Source: UBA4742 sp037138595 (GTDB lineage Bacteria > Actinomycetota > Acidimicrobiia > Acidimicrobiales > Acidimicrobilacustridaceae). From it: DNA of 64,000 bases. The notes below the pieces were generated by a model. It made no database searches, was not told the DNA's origin, and worked only from the letters and a program-made list of their open reading frames with translations. Made by a program: the position numbers and the translations under genes. This document shows, one piece after another, positions 19,038 to 28,730 of this stretch. Where the stretch lies: assembly GCA_037138595.1 (NCBI GenBank), contig JBAXIB010000005.1, forward strand, positions 67,005 through 131,004. The letters are read 5' to 3'. Position 1 is the first letter of the stretch; each line of letters starts with the position of its first letter.

Positions 19038-21500
19038 ATGGTCCGTCATCCGCGCGCTCTCATTGGCCGAGTCGCCGTCGCCGCACTCGTTATCGCTGGC
19101 CTTGCCGTCCCGATGTCATCGGCATCAGCGGCCACCGCGACGGTTGGCAACGGCTTAACAACTACCGATCTCAATGCCATCGGGATGAGCCCGAATACCC
19201 TTGCTTCGGCTCTCGTTGGATCTGGGGTCACAGTGTCGAACGTGACCTACTCAGGGTCAAACGCCCAAGCCGGAACTATCCATGTCGTTGACCCTGCTGT
19301 CGTTTCGTTTAACGACGGCATCGTGCTGTCGACCGGCAACATCGCCGATGTTGTCGGCCCCAACAAGTCCGACAGCACCACCGGTGACATGGCAGGGCCT
19401 GGCGACGCTGACCTCACCGCGTTAATTGCCAATACCCAAACGGTGAACCCCGCGACCTATGACGCGGCATCACTGGAGTTCGACTTCGTTCCTTCGGCAA
19501 GTCAGGTGTATTTCACTTACACGTTTGCTTCTGACGAGTACTTGGAATGGGTCAACCTCTTCAATGACGTGTTCGCTTTTTATGTCAACGGCACCAATTG
19601 CGCCACGCTGCCAAATGGCGACCCGGTAAGCATCGACACCATCAATAGCGTGGTGAATCCAAATCTGTTTCGCGATAATTCCTTCTCGAACCCGCCAGCC
19701 AACCCACTCAATTTCGAGTCCGACGGTCTGAGCGTCGAGATGATTTGTTCGGCACCGGTGAATGCGGGACAGACCAACCACATGAAACTCGCCATCGCCG
19801 ATACCAGCGATCAAGTGCTCGACTCAGTCGTCATGATCAAGGCGCAAAGCCTCAGCACGACCAAGCCCGAATCGTGCAACGACGGAATCGACAACAATGA
19901 CGACACCTACGTCGACATGAACGACCCGTCCTGCCAATCAACGACGTCGCCGGCCCCAGTCGGTTTGAGCGGAACAGGATCAGCAAACCAAGCACCGGCA
20001 TTTACCGGCAATGAAGGCAACGCCATCCCCCTAGACGCATCGATCCTTGGCTGGACTGCTAGTTCCGACACCGTCTCCACCTCGTGGACCGTCAATGGGA
20101 TAAATGGGACGGTCGGTACATGCGACATTTCTCCGGCCGGACCACAAGCACTGAACAGCGACGGGTCGATCGCGATCGCGTCGGCGCTTTGTCCCAGTGA
20201 CGGCGAGTATGTCGCTCGCGTAGAGGGCTTAGACGCTGAGGGCCAAAGCGCCTTTGACTATGACGTTGACTTTTTTGTTCACAATGCCCCGCCGGATGTC
20301 GCTATCACCGATCCGGGAGCGGTTGTCCCCGGGGCTGTCGGTCCGCTCGCCCAAGCGTCAGCTATGACCAGCGGTCCAGTACAACTTTCTGGCAGCGTCG
20401 GTGTTCCGGTCCAAGTATCGGCCACCATCATCGATCCGGGAATGAGCGACAGCGCAACCTGTCAACTGTCTTGGGGCGATGGAAGCAGTGAACCTGGGAC
20501 AATCAGTGCCGGCATCTGCACGGGTTCGCACATCTACGCCCAAACTGGGGTGTGGGTGCTCGCGGTCACTGCGACGGACAATGCCGGTGCGACGGCCGCA
20601 GCCCTGGCAGTGGTGACCATCAACATTGCCCCGGCCGACACCACCTTGAGTTCGAATGCAAATCCGTCAGTCAAAGGTCAACCGGTGACGGTGACGGCCA
20701 CGACCATCCTTGGCACGACTGGCAAAATGACGTTCTATGACGGAACCACATTGATTGGAACCAAAACCGTTGTTGGCGGGTCCGCGACGCTCATCAAGTC
20801 CAACTTGACCGTAGGCAGTCATCCGCTTTCTGCGGTTTACAAGAAAACCCCAACGGCGACGCCATCAACATCGACAACGGTGGACCAGCAGGTCGATCCC
20901 GCATCGACCACAACGACAGTGACTTCAACTCAAAACCCATCAGTTTTTGGTCAATCGACAACGATCAAAGCCACCGTCGCACCACTATCGCCCGGAACCG
21001 GCGCGCCAACGGGATCGGTTGACTTCTACGACAACCAGGCGCCGGTCGCACATAAGACGCTTGTTGCGGGCAGAGCTTCTTTTGCCGTCAAACCAGCTGT
21101 TGGGACTCACACCTATACCGCTGTTTATAGCCCCGCGCTCGTCGGCGGAACCTACAACTACGCGGCTTCGTCAACTGATGCTGGTCTTGACCAAGTCGTC
21201 AATCCAGCAGGTTCTGCGGTCGCATTGGTGTCGCAATATCCGACCACGACCTTTCACCATGCCGGTTCGATCACGGCAACGGTTAGCGCCGCGTCGCCAG
21301 GGTCAGGAAAACCAACCGGATCGGTTACTTTTTACGTCGATGGTTTCTTGGCTTCGACGGTTCAACTTGTCTCTGGCCGCGCACGCCTTTTGATTTCGTC
21401 ACTAGCGGTGGGCAATCACACCATCACTGCGACCTACTCTGGATCCATAAACTTCAATGAATCAACTACCTTGAGCGGCTTAACCCAAACCATTAACTGA
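19038..21500 (+). CDS. Secreted choice-of-anchor L protein with PKD-like and Ig-like repeats
   Basis: An 820-residue exported protein. The signal peptide ends near SSASA (residue about 31). A choice-of-anchor L domain covers about 40-275 (FTYTFASDEYLEWVNLFNDVFAFYVNG). A short Asp-rich metal-binding-like linker (CNDGIDNNDD) follows, then a PKD-like region (about 420-530, SWGDGS). Three bacterial Ig-like domains fill about 535-820, each with the GS-x-x-FYD or GSVTFY pattern. No sortase motif or membrane anchor is visible. It is likely an adhesin or surface protein. A TAGGAACG ribosome site precedes the ATG. Confidence 0.86.
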   Translation: MVRHPRALIGRVAVAALVIAGLAVPMSSASAATATVGNGLTTTDLNAIGMSPNTLASALVGSGVTVSNVTYSGSNAQAGTIHVVDPAVVSFNDGIVLSTGNIADVVGPNKSDSTTGDMAGPGDADLTALIANTQTVNPATYDAASLEFDFVPSASQVYFTYTFASDEYLEWVNLFNDVFAFYVNGTNCATLPNGDPVSIDTINSVVNPNLFRDNSFSNPPANPLNFESDGLSVEMICSAPVNAGQTNHMKLAIADTSDQVLDSVVMIKAQSLSTTKPESCNDGIDNNDDTYVDMNDPSCQSTTSPAPVGLSGTGSANQAPAFTGNEGNAIPLDASILGWTASSDTVSTSWTVNGINGTVGTCDISPAGPQALNSDGSIAIASALCPSDGEYVARVEGLDAEGQSAFDYDVDFFVHNAPPDVAITDPGAVVPGAVGPLAQASAMTSGPVQLSGSVGVPVQVSATIIDPGMSDSATCQLSWGDGSSEPGTISAGICTGSHIYAQTGVWVLAVTATDNAGATAAALAVVTINIAPADTTLSSNANPSVKGQPVTVTATTILGTTGKMTFYDGTTLIGTKTVVGGSATLIKSNLTVGSHPLSAVYKKTPTATPSTSTTVDQQVDPASTTTTVTSTQNPSVFGQSTTIKATVAPLSPGTGAPTGSVDFYDNQAPVAHKTLVAGRASFAVKPAVGTHTYTAVYSPALVGGTYNYAASSTDAGLDQVVNPAGSAVALVSQYPTTTFHHAGSITATVSAASPGSGKPTGSVTFYVDGFLASTVQLVSGRARLLISSLAVGNHTITATYSGSINFNESTTLSGLTQTIN

Positions 21501-21548
21501 CCAAACCCTGATCGCGAGCAGAACCTCCATGCAACCGAGCGCAACAAG

Positions 21549-22070
21549 GTGTTAGCCAGCGAGATTCCCATCGCCCATACGCCGCCAGGCGGATACGGCG
21601 ATACCTTCCCCGAGCCAGTCCTAGCCGAATGCGATGAACCACTTGTTGCGGGCGCGCCCGATCTTCGCGGGCTCTGGAAAGCGCTGCGAGTCGAGCGGGC
21701 CGGCGAGCCAGCACCGACTGACGATCCCCTCTATACCTACATGGAACGCATTGAGCAATGCGGCAATCGCATCGTCGACATGGGCGGCGGGACAATCTCC
21801 GACGCGCTAGCCGACGGAACTGAAGAAAACGGTGTTCACGACGTATCCGTCTTCGACTTCACCACTCCCCTGCATGTCATCGCGAGTTACGAAGACGAAG
21901 TTTTCGTATTGCGCCCCGTTGGCATGCCAGGAATTGAAGTCACCCGCAGACTCGATGACGACGGACACATGGTATGGACCCGTCCCGACCTCGGTGGTTT
22001 CACGGTGACGCTCGAACGCATCGGCGATGGCGCGGGCACTCCCGAGAACACCTTTCGCCGACGAGGCTGA
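21549..22070 (+). CDS. Conserved hypothetical protein
   Basis: A 173-residue soluble protein with a GTG start. RGLWKALRVER leads into MERIEQCGNRIVDMGGGTI and then FDFTTPLHVIASYEDEVFVLRP. The predicted beta-rich pattern looks like a small lipocalin-like barrel. I recognise the segment pattern from other actinobacterial hypothetical proteins but know no function. It lies 21 bases upstream of an enoyl-CoA hydratase gene and may be in the same transcript. Confidence 0.68.
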   Translation: MLASEIPIAHTPPGGYGDTFPEPVLAECDEPLVAGAPDLRGLWKALRVERAGEPAPTDDPLYTYMERIEQCGNRIVDMGGGTISDALADGTEENGVHDVSVFDFTTPLHVIASYEDEVFVLRPVGMPGIEVTRRLDDDGHMVWTRPDLGGFTVTLERIGDGAGTPENTFRRRG

Positions 22071-22091
22071 AAACTGGCCCATACTGAGGCC

Positions 22092-22829
22092 ATGTCTGAA
22101 AACGAAACTCTGGTCCTTCGGTCCGACGTTGGGGGTCTGTGCACCCTTACGCTCAATCGGCCCGACAAGCTCAATGCCCTGACTCCGAAATCATTCGTCG
22201 CGCTCCATGAACATCTCGAGGCGATCGCCGCTGACGATTCGGTGCGATGCGTGATTCTCCAAGGCGCGGGGCGATCATTTTGCGCGGGTCACGACTTGGC
22301 TGCGATAGCCGAGGGCGAGCATGCTCCGAGCCGCCACTACGAACCTGAAACGGTTGACCTGCTCGAACAACTCCCTCAACCAACGATCGGTCGTCTCCAT
22401 GGACACTGCTTTACCGGCGGCCTCGAGCTTGCGCTTGCCTGCGACATGCTGATCGCGGCTGACTCCACCAAGCTGGGCGATACCCATGGCCAATGGGGAC
22501 TTGTACCAATTTGGGGCATGTCGATCCGACTTCCTGAACGAGTTGGACGGTCGATGGCGAAGCAATTGATGTACACGAGTCGACGAATCAACGGAACAAC
22601 CGCAGCCCACATCGGTTTGGTCGACATGTCAGTGCCCGATGACCAGCTCGACGCGACGGTTGCTCAATTGGCGACGGAAATCTTGGCGAACTCGGCTGGT
22701 ACAAATCGACGCGTGAAACGCCTGATCGCCGATCGGGATGATCGTTCCCGCACCGACGCGCTCCTGCACGAGCGGACGCTTCCCCATGGGCTTCCCGAAG
22801 ACATGGCCGAGCGGATGGCTCGTGGCTAA
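22092..22829 (+). CDS. Enoyl-CoA hydratase/isomerase family protein
   Basis: A 245-residue crotonase-fold enzyme. CoA-binding and oxyanion segments are CAGHDLAAI and CFTGGLELALACD. The catalytic glutamate region GLEL is kept, and the second glutamate position reads GDTHGQWGL, as in hydratases and isomerases of this family. It probably hydrates a 2-enoyl-CoA. Its last eight bases overlap the start of the next acyl-CoA dehydrogenase gene. Confidence 0.88.
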   Translation: MSENETLVLRSDVGGLCTLTLNRPDKLNALTPKSFVALHEHLEAIAADDSVRCVILQGAGRSFCAGHDLAAIAEGEHAPSRHYEPETVDLLEQLPQPTIGRLHGHCFTGGLELALACDMLIAADSTKLGDTHGQWGLVPIWGMSIRLPERVGRSMAKQLMYTSRRINGTTAAHIGLVDMSVPDDQLDATVAQLATEILANSAGTNRRVKRLIADRDDRSRTDALLHERTLPHGLPEDMAERMARG

Positions 22830-24093
22830 CCGTGACGACGAATTCTTCGTCCGCAATGCCGTCGGAGACTTTGGTGGGCGAGGAGAACTCGACGATTTAC
22901 TACGCGAACTTCTGCCGTCAGGGTGGATCGATGCGGTGATCCGAGGCGACGAAGTCACCGTCGATCAACTCAAACGCACCATCGACAACCCCTCGATCGT
23001 TCGGGCCCTTGGACAAGCCGGTTGGGTGGCGCCTCACTATGCATCCGAGTACGGCGGACGCGGCCTGACCCGCACCGAAGCAGAACAAGCGCTCACGTTG
23101 TTGAATGTTCTCGATGTGCCCCATACACCACGCGGATCAGGCCTTCCGCTCGCGGCGCCGACGATTGACCAATGGGCCGACGATGCCACCAAACGACACC
23201 TGCTCCCTCCACTCCTCAGCGGCGTTGAACGTTGGTGTCAACTTTTTTCCGAACCGGGGGCCGGTTCTGACATGGCGTCGCTAGCGACATCCGCCCAGCG
23301 AGACGGTGACGAATGGGTCATCAACGGTCAGAAGGTGTGGACCACCTTCGGACATCAGTCCGAACGAGCAATGCTCATCGCCCGCACCGACCCCGACCAA
23401 CCCAAGCACAAAGGCATCACCTACTTCGGACTCGACATGTCGGCACCTGGCGTCGAGGTGCGACCGCTCATCAACATGGCCGGTCAACTCGAATTCAACG
23501 AAGTGTTTCTGTCTGATGTGCGCGTCGCCGACATAGATCGCATTGGCCCAGTGGGTGAAGGTTGGTCCGCTGCGATGACCACCCTGGGGGCTGAACGTCA
23601 CGCGCTGTCGGGCCTTCGAAAGAAAAAACGAAAAGCATCAGACGAGATCCTCGGCGGAAAGCCCTATGCCGAAATCGCTCAGATGGCTGCCGCCCGCAAC
23701 ACGCTCGCCGATCCGATCGCTCGTCAACGATTGATGATCGAATACATCGACGGGCGCGTCTTGACCATGAACTTGCAGCGTGCCCGCGCTCGCGCCGCTG
23801 CCGGCCAGGCACCCGGGCCCGAATCGTCGTTAACCAAAATCGCAAAAGCGGCATCCAACCAACATCTCCAAGTGTTGGCGATCGACTTGCTCGGCGCTGA
23901 CGCCATGGCGTGGATGCCCGACGATGACGAAGCCGCCGAGTGGGTCACGCAGTTCCTGCGCACTCGGGCAAACTCGATCGAGGGCGGGACATCGGAAATA
24001 CAGCGCAACATCATTGGTGAACGAGTGCTTGGCTTGCCCCGCGAGCCCGATCCGTTCCAGGGACAACCATGGAGAGTCGTGCCCCGCAGTTAA
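22822..24093 (+). CDS. Acyl-CoA dehydrogenase
   Basis: About 423 residues starting at a GTG that overlaps the end of the enoyl-CoA hydratase gene. The open frame extends to 22738, but that part is the hydratase reading in another frame. Family motifs are FSEPGAGSDMASLAT and VINGQKVWTT. The C-terminal SIEGGTSEIQRNIIGERVLGLPREP includes the catalytic-base region. It oxidises an acyl-CoA to the 2-enoyl-CoA, which the co-translated hydratase would take as substrate. Confidence 0.9.
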   Translation: MANRDDEFFVRNAVGDFGGRGELDDLLRELLPSGWIDAVIRGDEVTVDQLKRTIDNPSIVRALGQAGWVAPHYASEYGGRGLTRTEAEQALTLLNVLDVPHTPRGSGLPLAAPTIDQWADDATKRHLLPPLLSGVERWCQLFSEPGAGSDMASLATSAQRDGDEWVINGQKVWTTFGHQSERAMLIARTDPDQPKHKGITYFGLDMSAPGVEVRPLINMAGQLEFNEVFLSDVRVADIDRIGPVGEGWSAAMTTLGAERHALSGLRKKKRKASDEILGGKPYAEIAQMAAARNTLADPIARQRLMIEYIDGRVLTMNLQRARARAAAGQAPGPESSLTKIAKAASNQHLQVLAIDLLGADAMAWMPDDDEAAEWVTQFLRTRANSIEGGTSEIQRNIIGERVLGLPREPDPFQGQPWRVVPRS

Positions 24094-24130
24094 CCCACGC
24101 ACGGTGCGGCGACTAGCGAACCGTCAGCAG

Positions 24131-25297
24131 TTAGGCGCGACCGAGAATGAGGCCACTCGTTGGTACGCCGGTGCCAGCAGTCGCCAACACATGTTCGACG
24201 TCAGGAACCTGGTTGTACGAAGTACCGCGAATTTGGCGAACGGATTCGGTGATGCCGTTCATCCCATGGATGTAGGCCTCACCGAGCAATCCGCCGCTGG
24301 TGTTGATCGGCAACGTGCCGCCGATCGAAAGATTCTCAACGGTCGCGAAATCCTTAGCTTCGCCTCGCCCGCAAAAACCGAGTTCCTCGAGTTGCATCAA
24401 TACAAATGGCGTGAAGTGATCGTAGAGAAATGCCGTGGTGATGTCAGCCGGAGTGAGTCCGGAATCAGCCCAAAGCTTTTTGGCCACCACGCCCATATCG
24501 GGAAGACCAGTCAGATCATCTCGGTAGTAACTCGTCATCATTTCGCTATCGAAACTTGCCCCTTGCGCAGCCGCGGTGATGAGCGCCGGCACTTGCCGCA
24601 AATCTCGGGCCCGTTCCGCACTCGTTACGACGATCGCCACGCCACCGTCACTTTCCTGGCAGCAGTCAAGTAACCGAAGAACTGGCTCAATGATCCATCG
24701 CGAAGCCTGATGGTCTTGAATAGTTATCGGCCGCTGGTAGAACCATGCGTCCGGATTCGTCGCAGCATGTTTCCGGTCGACAACTGCAATGCGGCCGAAG
24801 TCTTCGTTCGTAACTCCGTAATCGTGCATATAGCGACGGGCTTGCAACGCCACCCATGACGCTGGGGTTAGCAAGCCATATGGTGCATACCACGAAAGCC
24901 ACAGCGGCATCGTCGTCAGGACGCTGCCGGTATCACCAAAACGCATACCGGAGCGCTCGTTAAACGCTCGGTAACACACCACAACATCGGCGGTTCCCGT
25001 TGCTACGGCTAGCGCGGCTTGCAGCACGGTGCCCGCCGCCGCTCCCCCGCCGTAGGGCACTTGGGAAAATGTCGTCAGATTCGCGATCCCGAGGTTGCGC
25101 GCAACTTCCATTTCCTCGCTCGAATCCATGGTGAAAGTGACAAGACCATCAACATCGGCGGGTACAAGTCCAGCATCATCGAGGGCGGCCTTGATCGCTT
25201 CGCAGGCGAGGCGCAGCTCGGTTCGGCCCGACTCTTTCGAAAAGTCGGTTTGGCCGATTCCGACAATCGCCGTGCGATCCTTCAACCAACCAGTCAC
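24131..25297 (-). CDS. Thiolase-fold steroid side-chain aldolase (Ltp2-like)
   Basis: A 388-residue thiolase-superfamily protein lacking the usual catalytic Cys motif. It matches the lipid-transfer/SCP-x type Ltp2 group. FLYDHFTPFVLMQLEELGFC and INTSGGLLGEAYIHGMNGI contain the tyrosines used by Ltp2 for retro-aldol cleavage. In mycobacteria Ltp2 works with the DUF35 domain of ChsH2 to release propionyl-CoA from the cholesterol side chain. Here it is the last gene of an operon with ChsH1-, DUF35- and MaoC-like genes, each overlapping by four bases (ATGA or GTGA). A related sterol or bile-acid substrate is also possible. Confidence 0.85.
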   Translation of the reverse strand: MTGWLKDRTAIVGIGQTDFSKESGRTELRLACEAIKAALDDAGLVPADVDGLVTFTMDSSEEMEVARNLGIANLTTFSQVPYGGGAAAGTVLQAALAVATGTADVVVCYRAFNERSGMRFGDTGSVLTTMPLWLSWYAPYGLLTPASWVALQARRYMHDYGVTNEDFGRIAVVDRKHAATNPDAWFYQRPITIQDHQASRWIIEPVLRLLDCCQESDGGVAIVVTSAERARDLRQVPALITAAAQGASFDSEMMTSYYRDDLTGLPDMGVVAKKLWADSGLTPADITTAFLYDHFTPFVLMQLEELGFCGRGEAKDFATVENLSIGGTLPINTSGGLLGEAYIHGMNGITESVRQIRGTSYNQVPDVEHVLATAGTGVPTSGLILGRA

Positions 25298-25737
25298 CCG
25301 ACCTCACCGCGCCGAGGCAGTTGCACCAACGCCGTGCCAGTAACGTGGTCGCCGAGATCGGTCCTTGCCCGGAGTTCGACTTCGACCAGTCCCCCAGCAG
25401 TAGTCGCTATAACTTCACCGGTGTAGGTCAGGGTCGATTCGGGGAAAACTGGCACCCCGAGGCGAATCGCCAACTTCTTGATCATCGTTTCGGGACCAGC
25501 CCAATCAGTGAGAAAACGACTGCAGTAAGCAGTGTCCGACAAAATATTCATGAAGATGTCCGGTGCACCCTGGCTATTGGCGTAGCCGCGGTCATGATGC
25601 ACCGGCATAAAATCTCGGGTGGCAATCGCACCTGCGGCGATCACGGTTGCTGTGACTTCAATAACGAGCGCCGGCAATTCATCACCGACCTGCACTTCGT
25701 CCCAATCGAGTGTTTCGTATCGCGATGCAGCGGTCAT
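25294..25737 (-). CDS. MaoC-like hydratase subunit (ChsH1-like)
   Basis: A 147-residue hotdog-fold protein. The segments IATRDFMPVHHDR, APDIFMNILSDT and TDWAGPETMIKKLAIRLGVP follow ChsH1 of Mycobacterium closely. The Asp/His pair in DFMPVHHD is the hydratase active site of that family. ChsH1 pairs with the MaoC half of ChsH2 to hydrate the steroid enoyl-CoA side chain. Its start overlaps the DUF35 gene and its end the Ltp2-like gene. Confidence 0.85.
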   Translation of the reverse strand: MTAASRYETLDWDEVQVGDELPALVIEVTATVIAAGAIATRDFMPVHHDRGYANSQGAPDIFMNILSDTAYCSRFLTDWAGPETMIKKLAIRLGVPVFPESTLTYTGEVIATTAGGLVEVELRARTDLGDHVTGTALVQLPRRGEVG

Positions 25738-26138
25738 GGTTGGCCAGCTGGTCGAAACAGTGGGAGTACCAATCCATCGTCGAACTCCCGGTAAAAAACT
25801 TCGACTTCCATTCCAATCGTGACGTCGTCCGGTTCGATGTCACACAAGTTCGAAACCAACCGGATCCCTTCGTCGAGATCGACGAGCGACACGATGTAGG
25901 GATAGTCGAACCACGGATACTGAGGATGCACCGGCATCACGAAACTGAACACCTCACCGTGTCCAGACGATTCAATGGTGTCCCAGGTAAGCGCATTACA
26001 AACCGGACACATCGGTCGCGGTGGATGGCGCAGCAAGTGACATTCGGTGCACCGTTGAACGAGGAGTTTGCGATCTCGCACGCCGTCCCAGAAGAACTGG
26101 GTGTCGGGTGTCATGGATGGGCCAAGTCGAGTACTCAC
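25734..26138 (-). CDS. Zn-ribbon/OB-fold DUF35 protein (separate ChsH2 C-terminal half)
   Basis: A 134-residue protein with a rubredoxin-like zinc ribbon (CTECHLLRHPPRPMCPVC) followed by an OB fold, the DUF35 architecture. TQFFWDGVRDRKLLVQRC resembles the segment that opens the C-terminal half of mycobacterial ChsH2. The mycobacterial protein, as I recall it, has lost the zinc cysteines, while all four are present here. DUF35 partners are needed by Ltp2-type aldolases. The GTG start overlaps the stop of the MaoC gene by four bases, consistent with a gene split or unfused state. Confidence 0.83.
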   Translation of the reverse strand: MSTRLGPSMTPDTQFFWDGVRDRKLLVQRCTECHLLRHPPRPMCPVCNALTWDTIESSGHGEVFSFVMPVHPQYPWFDYPYIVSLVDLDEGIRLVSNLCDIEPDDVTIGMEVEVFYREFDDGLVLPLFRPAGQP

Positions 26139-26704
26139 GCGGCGAATCCTTCGGGTTTGAACTTCAGAATGCGAAACCGTTGGCGGCCAACGACCTCGCC
26201 GGTGTCATCCACATAGGTCGTCACCCAGGTCACGAAATGTCCCGGCCCAATGCGAGTCTGTTTTTCGACCGAGATCGATTCGAACACCGTGGACGCAGAG
26301 ATCACATCGCCAATGTGCACATAGCGCTCGATGTCGAATTCCGAATTTGATGCCAATGTGCCAACGAACCCAGCATCATCAAAGACCGACAACGGGCTCA
26401 CCATTTCGCCCTCAACTGGCGAACCACCCCGTTCGGCGATCCCGGTGAGCTGCGGCGTCGGCATGGTCCATGTCTGCAGCATCAATGGCGGAGCCACGAC
26501 GCCCCCAAAGCGCGTCGACATCGCAAATTCCGACTCGGTATAGACCGGATTGTGGTCGTTGAATGCCGCGGACCAATGCCGGATCATCGGCTGATTCACC
26601 GGATCGGGCGCCACCGTCGCAGACGCAGGTCCGACCGGTTGGCCCACCAACGCGTCAAGCCGCGCTTGAAACGACAACTCTTGACCGCCGAATCCATCGT
26701 CCAT
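26135..26704 (-). CDS. MaoC-like hydratase subunit (separate ChsH2 N-terminal half)
   Basis: About 189 residues starting at MDDGFGGQ, with an AGAAAGG site just upstream. The frame is open to 27076 but runs into the divergent gene. DPVNQPMIRHWSAAFNDHNP, GGVVAPPLMLQTWTMP, FDDAGFVGTLASN and RFRILKFKP match the MaoC half of ChsH2. The fold provides the cleft that binds the steroid enoyl-CoA, while ChsH1 supplies catalysis. It is the first gene of the four-gene operon and is transcribed away from a hypothetical gene at 26864. Confidence 0.84.
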   Translation of the reverse strand: MDDGFGGQELSFQARLDALVGQPVGPASATVAPDPVNQPMIRHWSAAFNDHNPVYTESEFAMSTRFGGVVAPPLMLQTWTMPTPQLTGIAERGGSPVEGEMVSPLSVFDDAGFVGTLASNSEFDIERYVHIGDVISASTVFESISVEKQTRIGPGHFVTWVTTYVDDTGEVVGRQRFRILKFKPEGFAA

Positions 26705-26863
26705 CGCGCCTTTCTTAGCGCAATCGAACGACCTCGGTGGACATTGCCGTGATCGAACTTGAGCGCTTGACCACCAACTCGTTGTATTGACGGACTTACT
26801 GCCACTACTTAGTGTTCGCTCGTGAGTCGCACGCATCAGCTCATTCGGTAATGAAAGGCCAAC

Positions 26864-27496
26864 ATGTCCACGATTCAGGAACGAATTGAGTTGCTCGGTG
26901 GGGACCCGACCTGGTCGAACCAGTGGTCCCTCGGCGGTCTTGAGTTTCAGGGCGAACTCATGGATGCGGCGACCAATGGCGTGTGGCTTTCCGTGGATCC
27001 GATCACCCCGCAAGAATACGCGGCCCTCGAAATCCCCGATGCATTCCGCAAGTCGGGTGTTGGGCGCAGCGCGCATGATGCCGCGTTCTTTTTGCGACCG
27101 CCCGGATCGCTCGTCGACGGTCCGGTCGACGCGGTCACCATCGATGGTCGGGCTTTTGGATTAGTGGCACGACCAGGCAAGCCCGAGCCTGGATTTGAGC
27201 ACGTGATTGTGCTTCCGGTTTATAAGTCGCATCGAGTCTTGTTTGCGGCCGGCCGCACCCTCGAACTCATCGACATTGGTCACGGCTGGTATCTGCTTCC
27301 CCAAGCGACTGGGGCAACCATGGGCGATGACATCGATGCTTCCCCGCGCCCCGAACGAGTCATGCCCCCAGGTTGGACCAGTCGTCCCCTGTACCTCGAT
27401 GGTGACCTCGTAGTCGACCTTCCTTACCCGGCTCGGGTCGCCATTTTCTTCAACGGCGACATCTTCCATGGCCCAGTTCACCTCGAACTGTCGTGA
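26864..27496 (+). CDS. Hypothetical protein
   Basis: A 210-residue soluble protein with no signal peptide or membrane segment. It is rich in beta-type segments (NGVWLSVDP, RVLFAAGRTLELIDIGHGWYLLP, GDLVVDLPYPARVAIFFNGD) and probably folds as a beta barrel or sandwich. It is divergent from the ChsH2/ChsH1/Ltp2-like operon, with 159 bases between start codons. Shared regulation or a role in the same catabolism is possible. I do not recognise the family. Confidence 0.68.
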   Translation: MSTIQERIELLGGDPTWSNQWSLGGLEFQGELMDAATNGVWLSVDPITPQEYAALEIPDAFRKSGVGRSAHDAAFFLRPPGSLVDGPVDAVTIDGRAFGLVARPGKPEPGFEHVIVLPVYKSHRVLFAAGRTLELIDIGHGWYLLPQATGATMGDDIDASPRPERVMPPGWTSRPLYLDGDLVVDLPYPARVAIFFNGDIFHGPVHLELS

Positions 27497-27552
27497 ACTA
27501 CTCGGCCGCGCCGGCCTGACGGGCGAAATAACCCGACGCAAAAAGCCGCGGC

Positions 27553-28641
27553 TCAGGGCCACATCGTGAGTTGGTAGCCCGATGCGGGGTCAACATCACC
27601 GCGCACCAGTGCCTGCCACGCGCCCTCGACTGCATCGACGCCACGATCGCTGGTAATGGTCAACCAGTCGTCGGTAAAGGCCACGAATAATTCCCATGCC
27701 GCATCCCGGCGGCTATCGAACACCGATTGACCCCAGTCTTTGGCGCGTTTTTGTACTTGCAACGGAGCCATAAAAACTTCGGGATTCGCGCCGACGGCCG
27801 GTTTCGGCGCGACGAGTCCGGCGGCATCGTCAACATGAGACATGCCCGCGACCATCGAATGGACCAAACCATTTCCATATCGATCGTGTATGGCCTCGCG
27901 CAACGGCATCACCCCCGAAAAATCAACATAGATGGCACGTTGACCTGGCAGGTTGGCTAAGTCGTCATAGGACAACACCAGGTCGTACAAGCCGAGGCGA
28001 CTCACGAATTCGACTCGTTCCGGTGCTGTGAGTCCAACCAATTGGCGACCGCCGCGGCGGGCGATACAAAACGCCGCGGCGATTGCCGTCTTGGATGACG
28101 AGGTTGAAACAACGATGGTATCGGCACCAAACGCGGCGTTGTCATCAATGAAGTCGTCGATGAGATATCCGGTGACAAACAGCGGACCCAACAAACTGCG
28201 CTGCGCTTCATGGGCACGATCCTGCGGCGAATCCGAGGACACGCTTTGATAATGATTCCATACCGGAGCAATCACGTCCCGTCGATGGGTCGAACCATCA
28301 AAGAAGCCGCGCTCATTCACCCGGGCCGGTTCGACCACAAGATGATTGGACATCGGCAAATAGCCAAACACACGCGTGCCTACCTCGACATCTGGGTGCC
28401 GGGACTCAACAACGTCGGCAAACCCGAACACTGTTATCCGACCCCAACCGTCTCCGCTGGCAGGAAAGAGTTTCCAGTAGCCCAACATTTCGCCGGTTAC
28501 TCCGAAGCTCACGTTATTCATGCTCAACCCAAAGGTGTCGATCCGAAAAAGCGCTTGACCTTCTTCCAGGTCAGCCGCCGAGGATTCAACGCGCCGCGTC
28601 GTCGCCAACTCGGTTCGCCGAACTTCAATATCCATGGACAT
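27553..28641 (-). CDS. DUF2855 family protein
   Basis: A 362-residue protein with an MDR-like organisation. The N-terminal half has FGLSMNNVSFGVTGEMLGYWKLFP and GWGRITVFGFADVVES, which are typical of DUF2855. The Rossmann-like half carries TIVVSTSSSKTAIAAAFCIARR. It may bind a nucleotide cofactor, but the reaction is unknown. It is the last gene of the aromatic-cleavage operon, 89 bases after the flavin hydroxylase. Confidence 0.82.
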   Translation of the reverse strand: MSMDIEVRRTELATTRRVESSAADLEEGQALFRIDTFGLSMNNVSFGVTGEMLGYWKLFPASGDGWGRITVFGFADVVESRHPDVEVGTRVFGYLPMSNHLVVEPARVNERGFFDGSTHRRDVIAPVWNHYQSVSSDSPQDRAHEAQRSLLGPLFVTGYLIDDFIDDNAAFGADTIVVSTSSSKTAIAAAFCIARRGGRQLVGLTAPERVEFVSRLGLYDLVLSYDDLANLPGQRAIYVDFSGVMPLREAIHDRYGNGLVHSMVAGMSHVDDAAGLVAPKPAVGANPEVFMAPLQVQKRAKDWGQSVFDSRRDAAWELFVAFTDDWLTITSDRGVDAVEGAWQALVRGDVDPASGYQLTMWP

Positions 28642-28730
28642 GCTTTCTGTGATCGGAATTGGTGAGCGACCAAACGCTAGTCAGGCCAGCGACGTGACCC
28701 GAACGATCCGGTACGTCGGCGACCCAAGAG

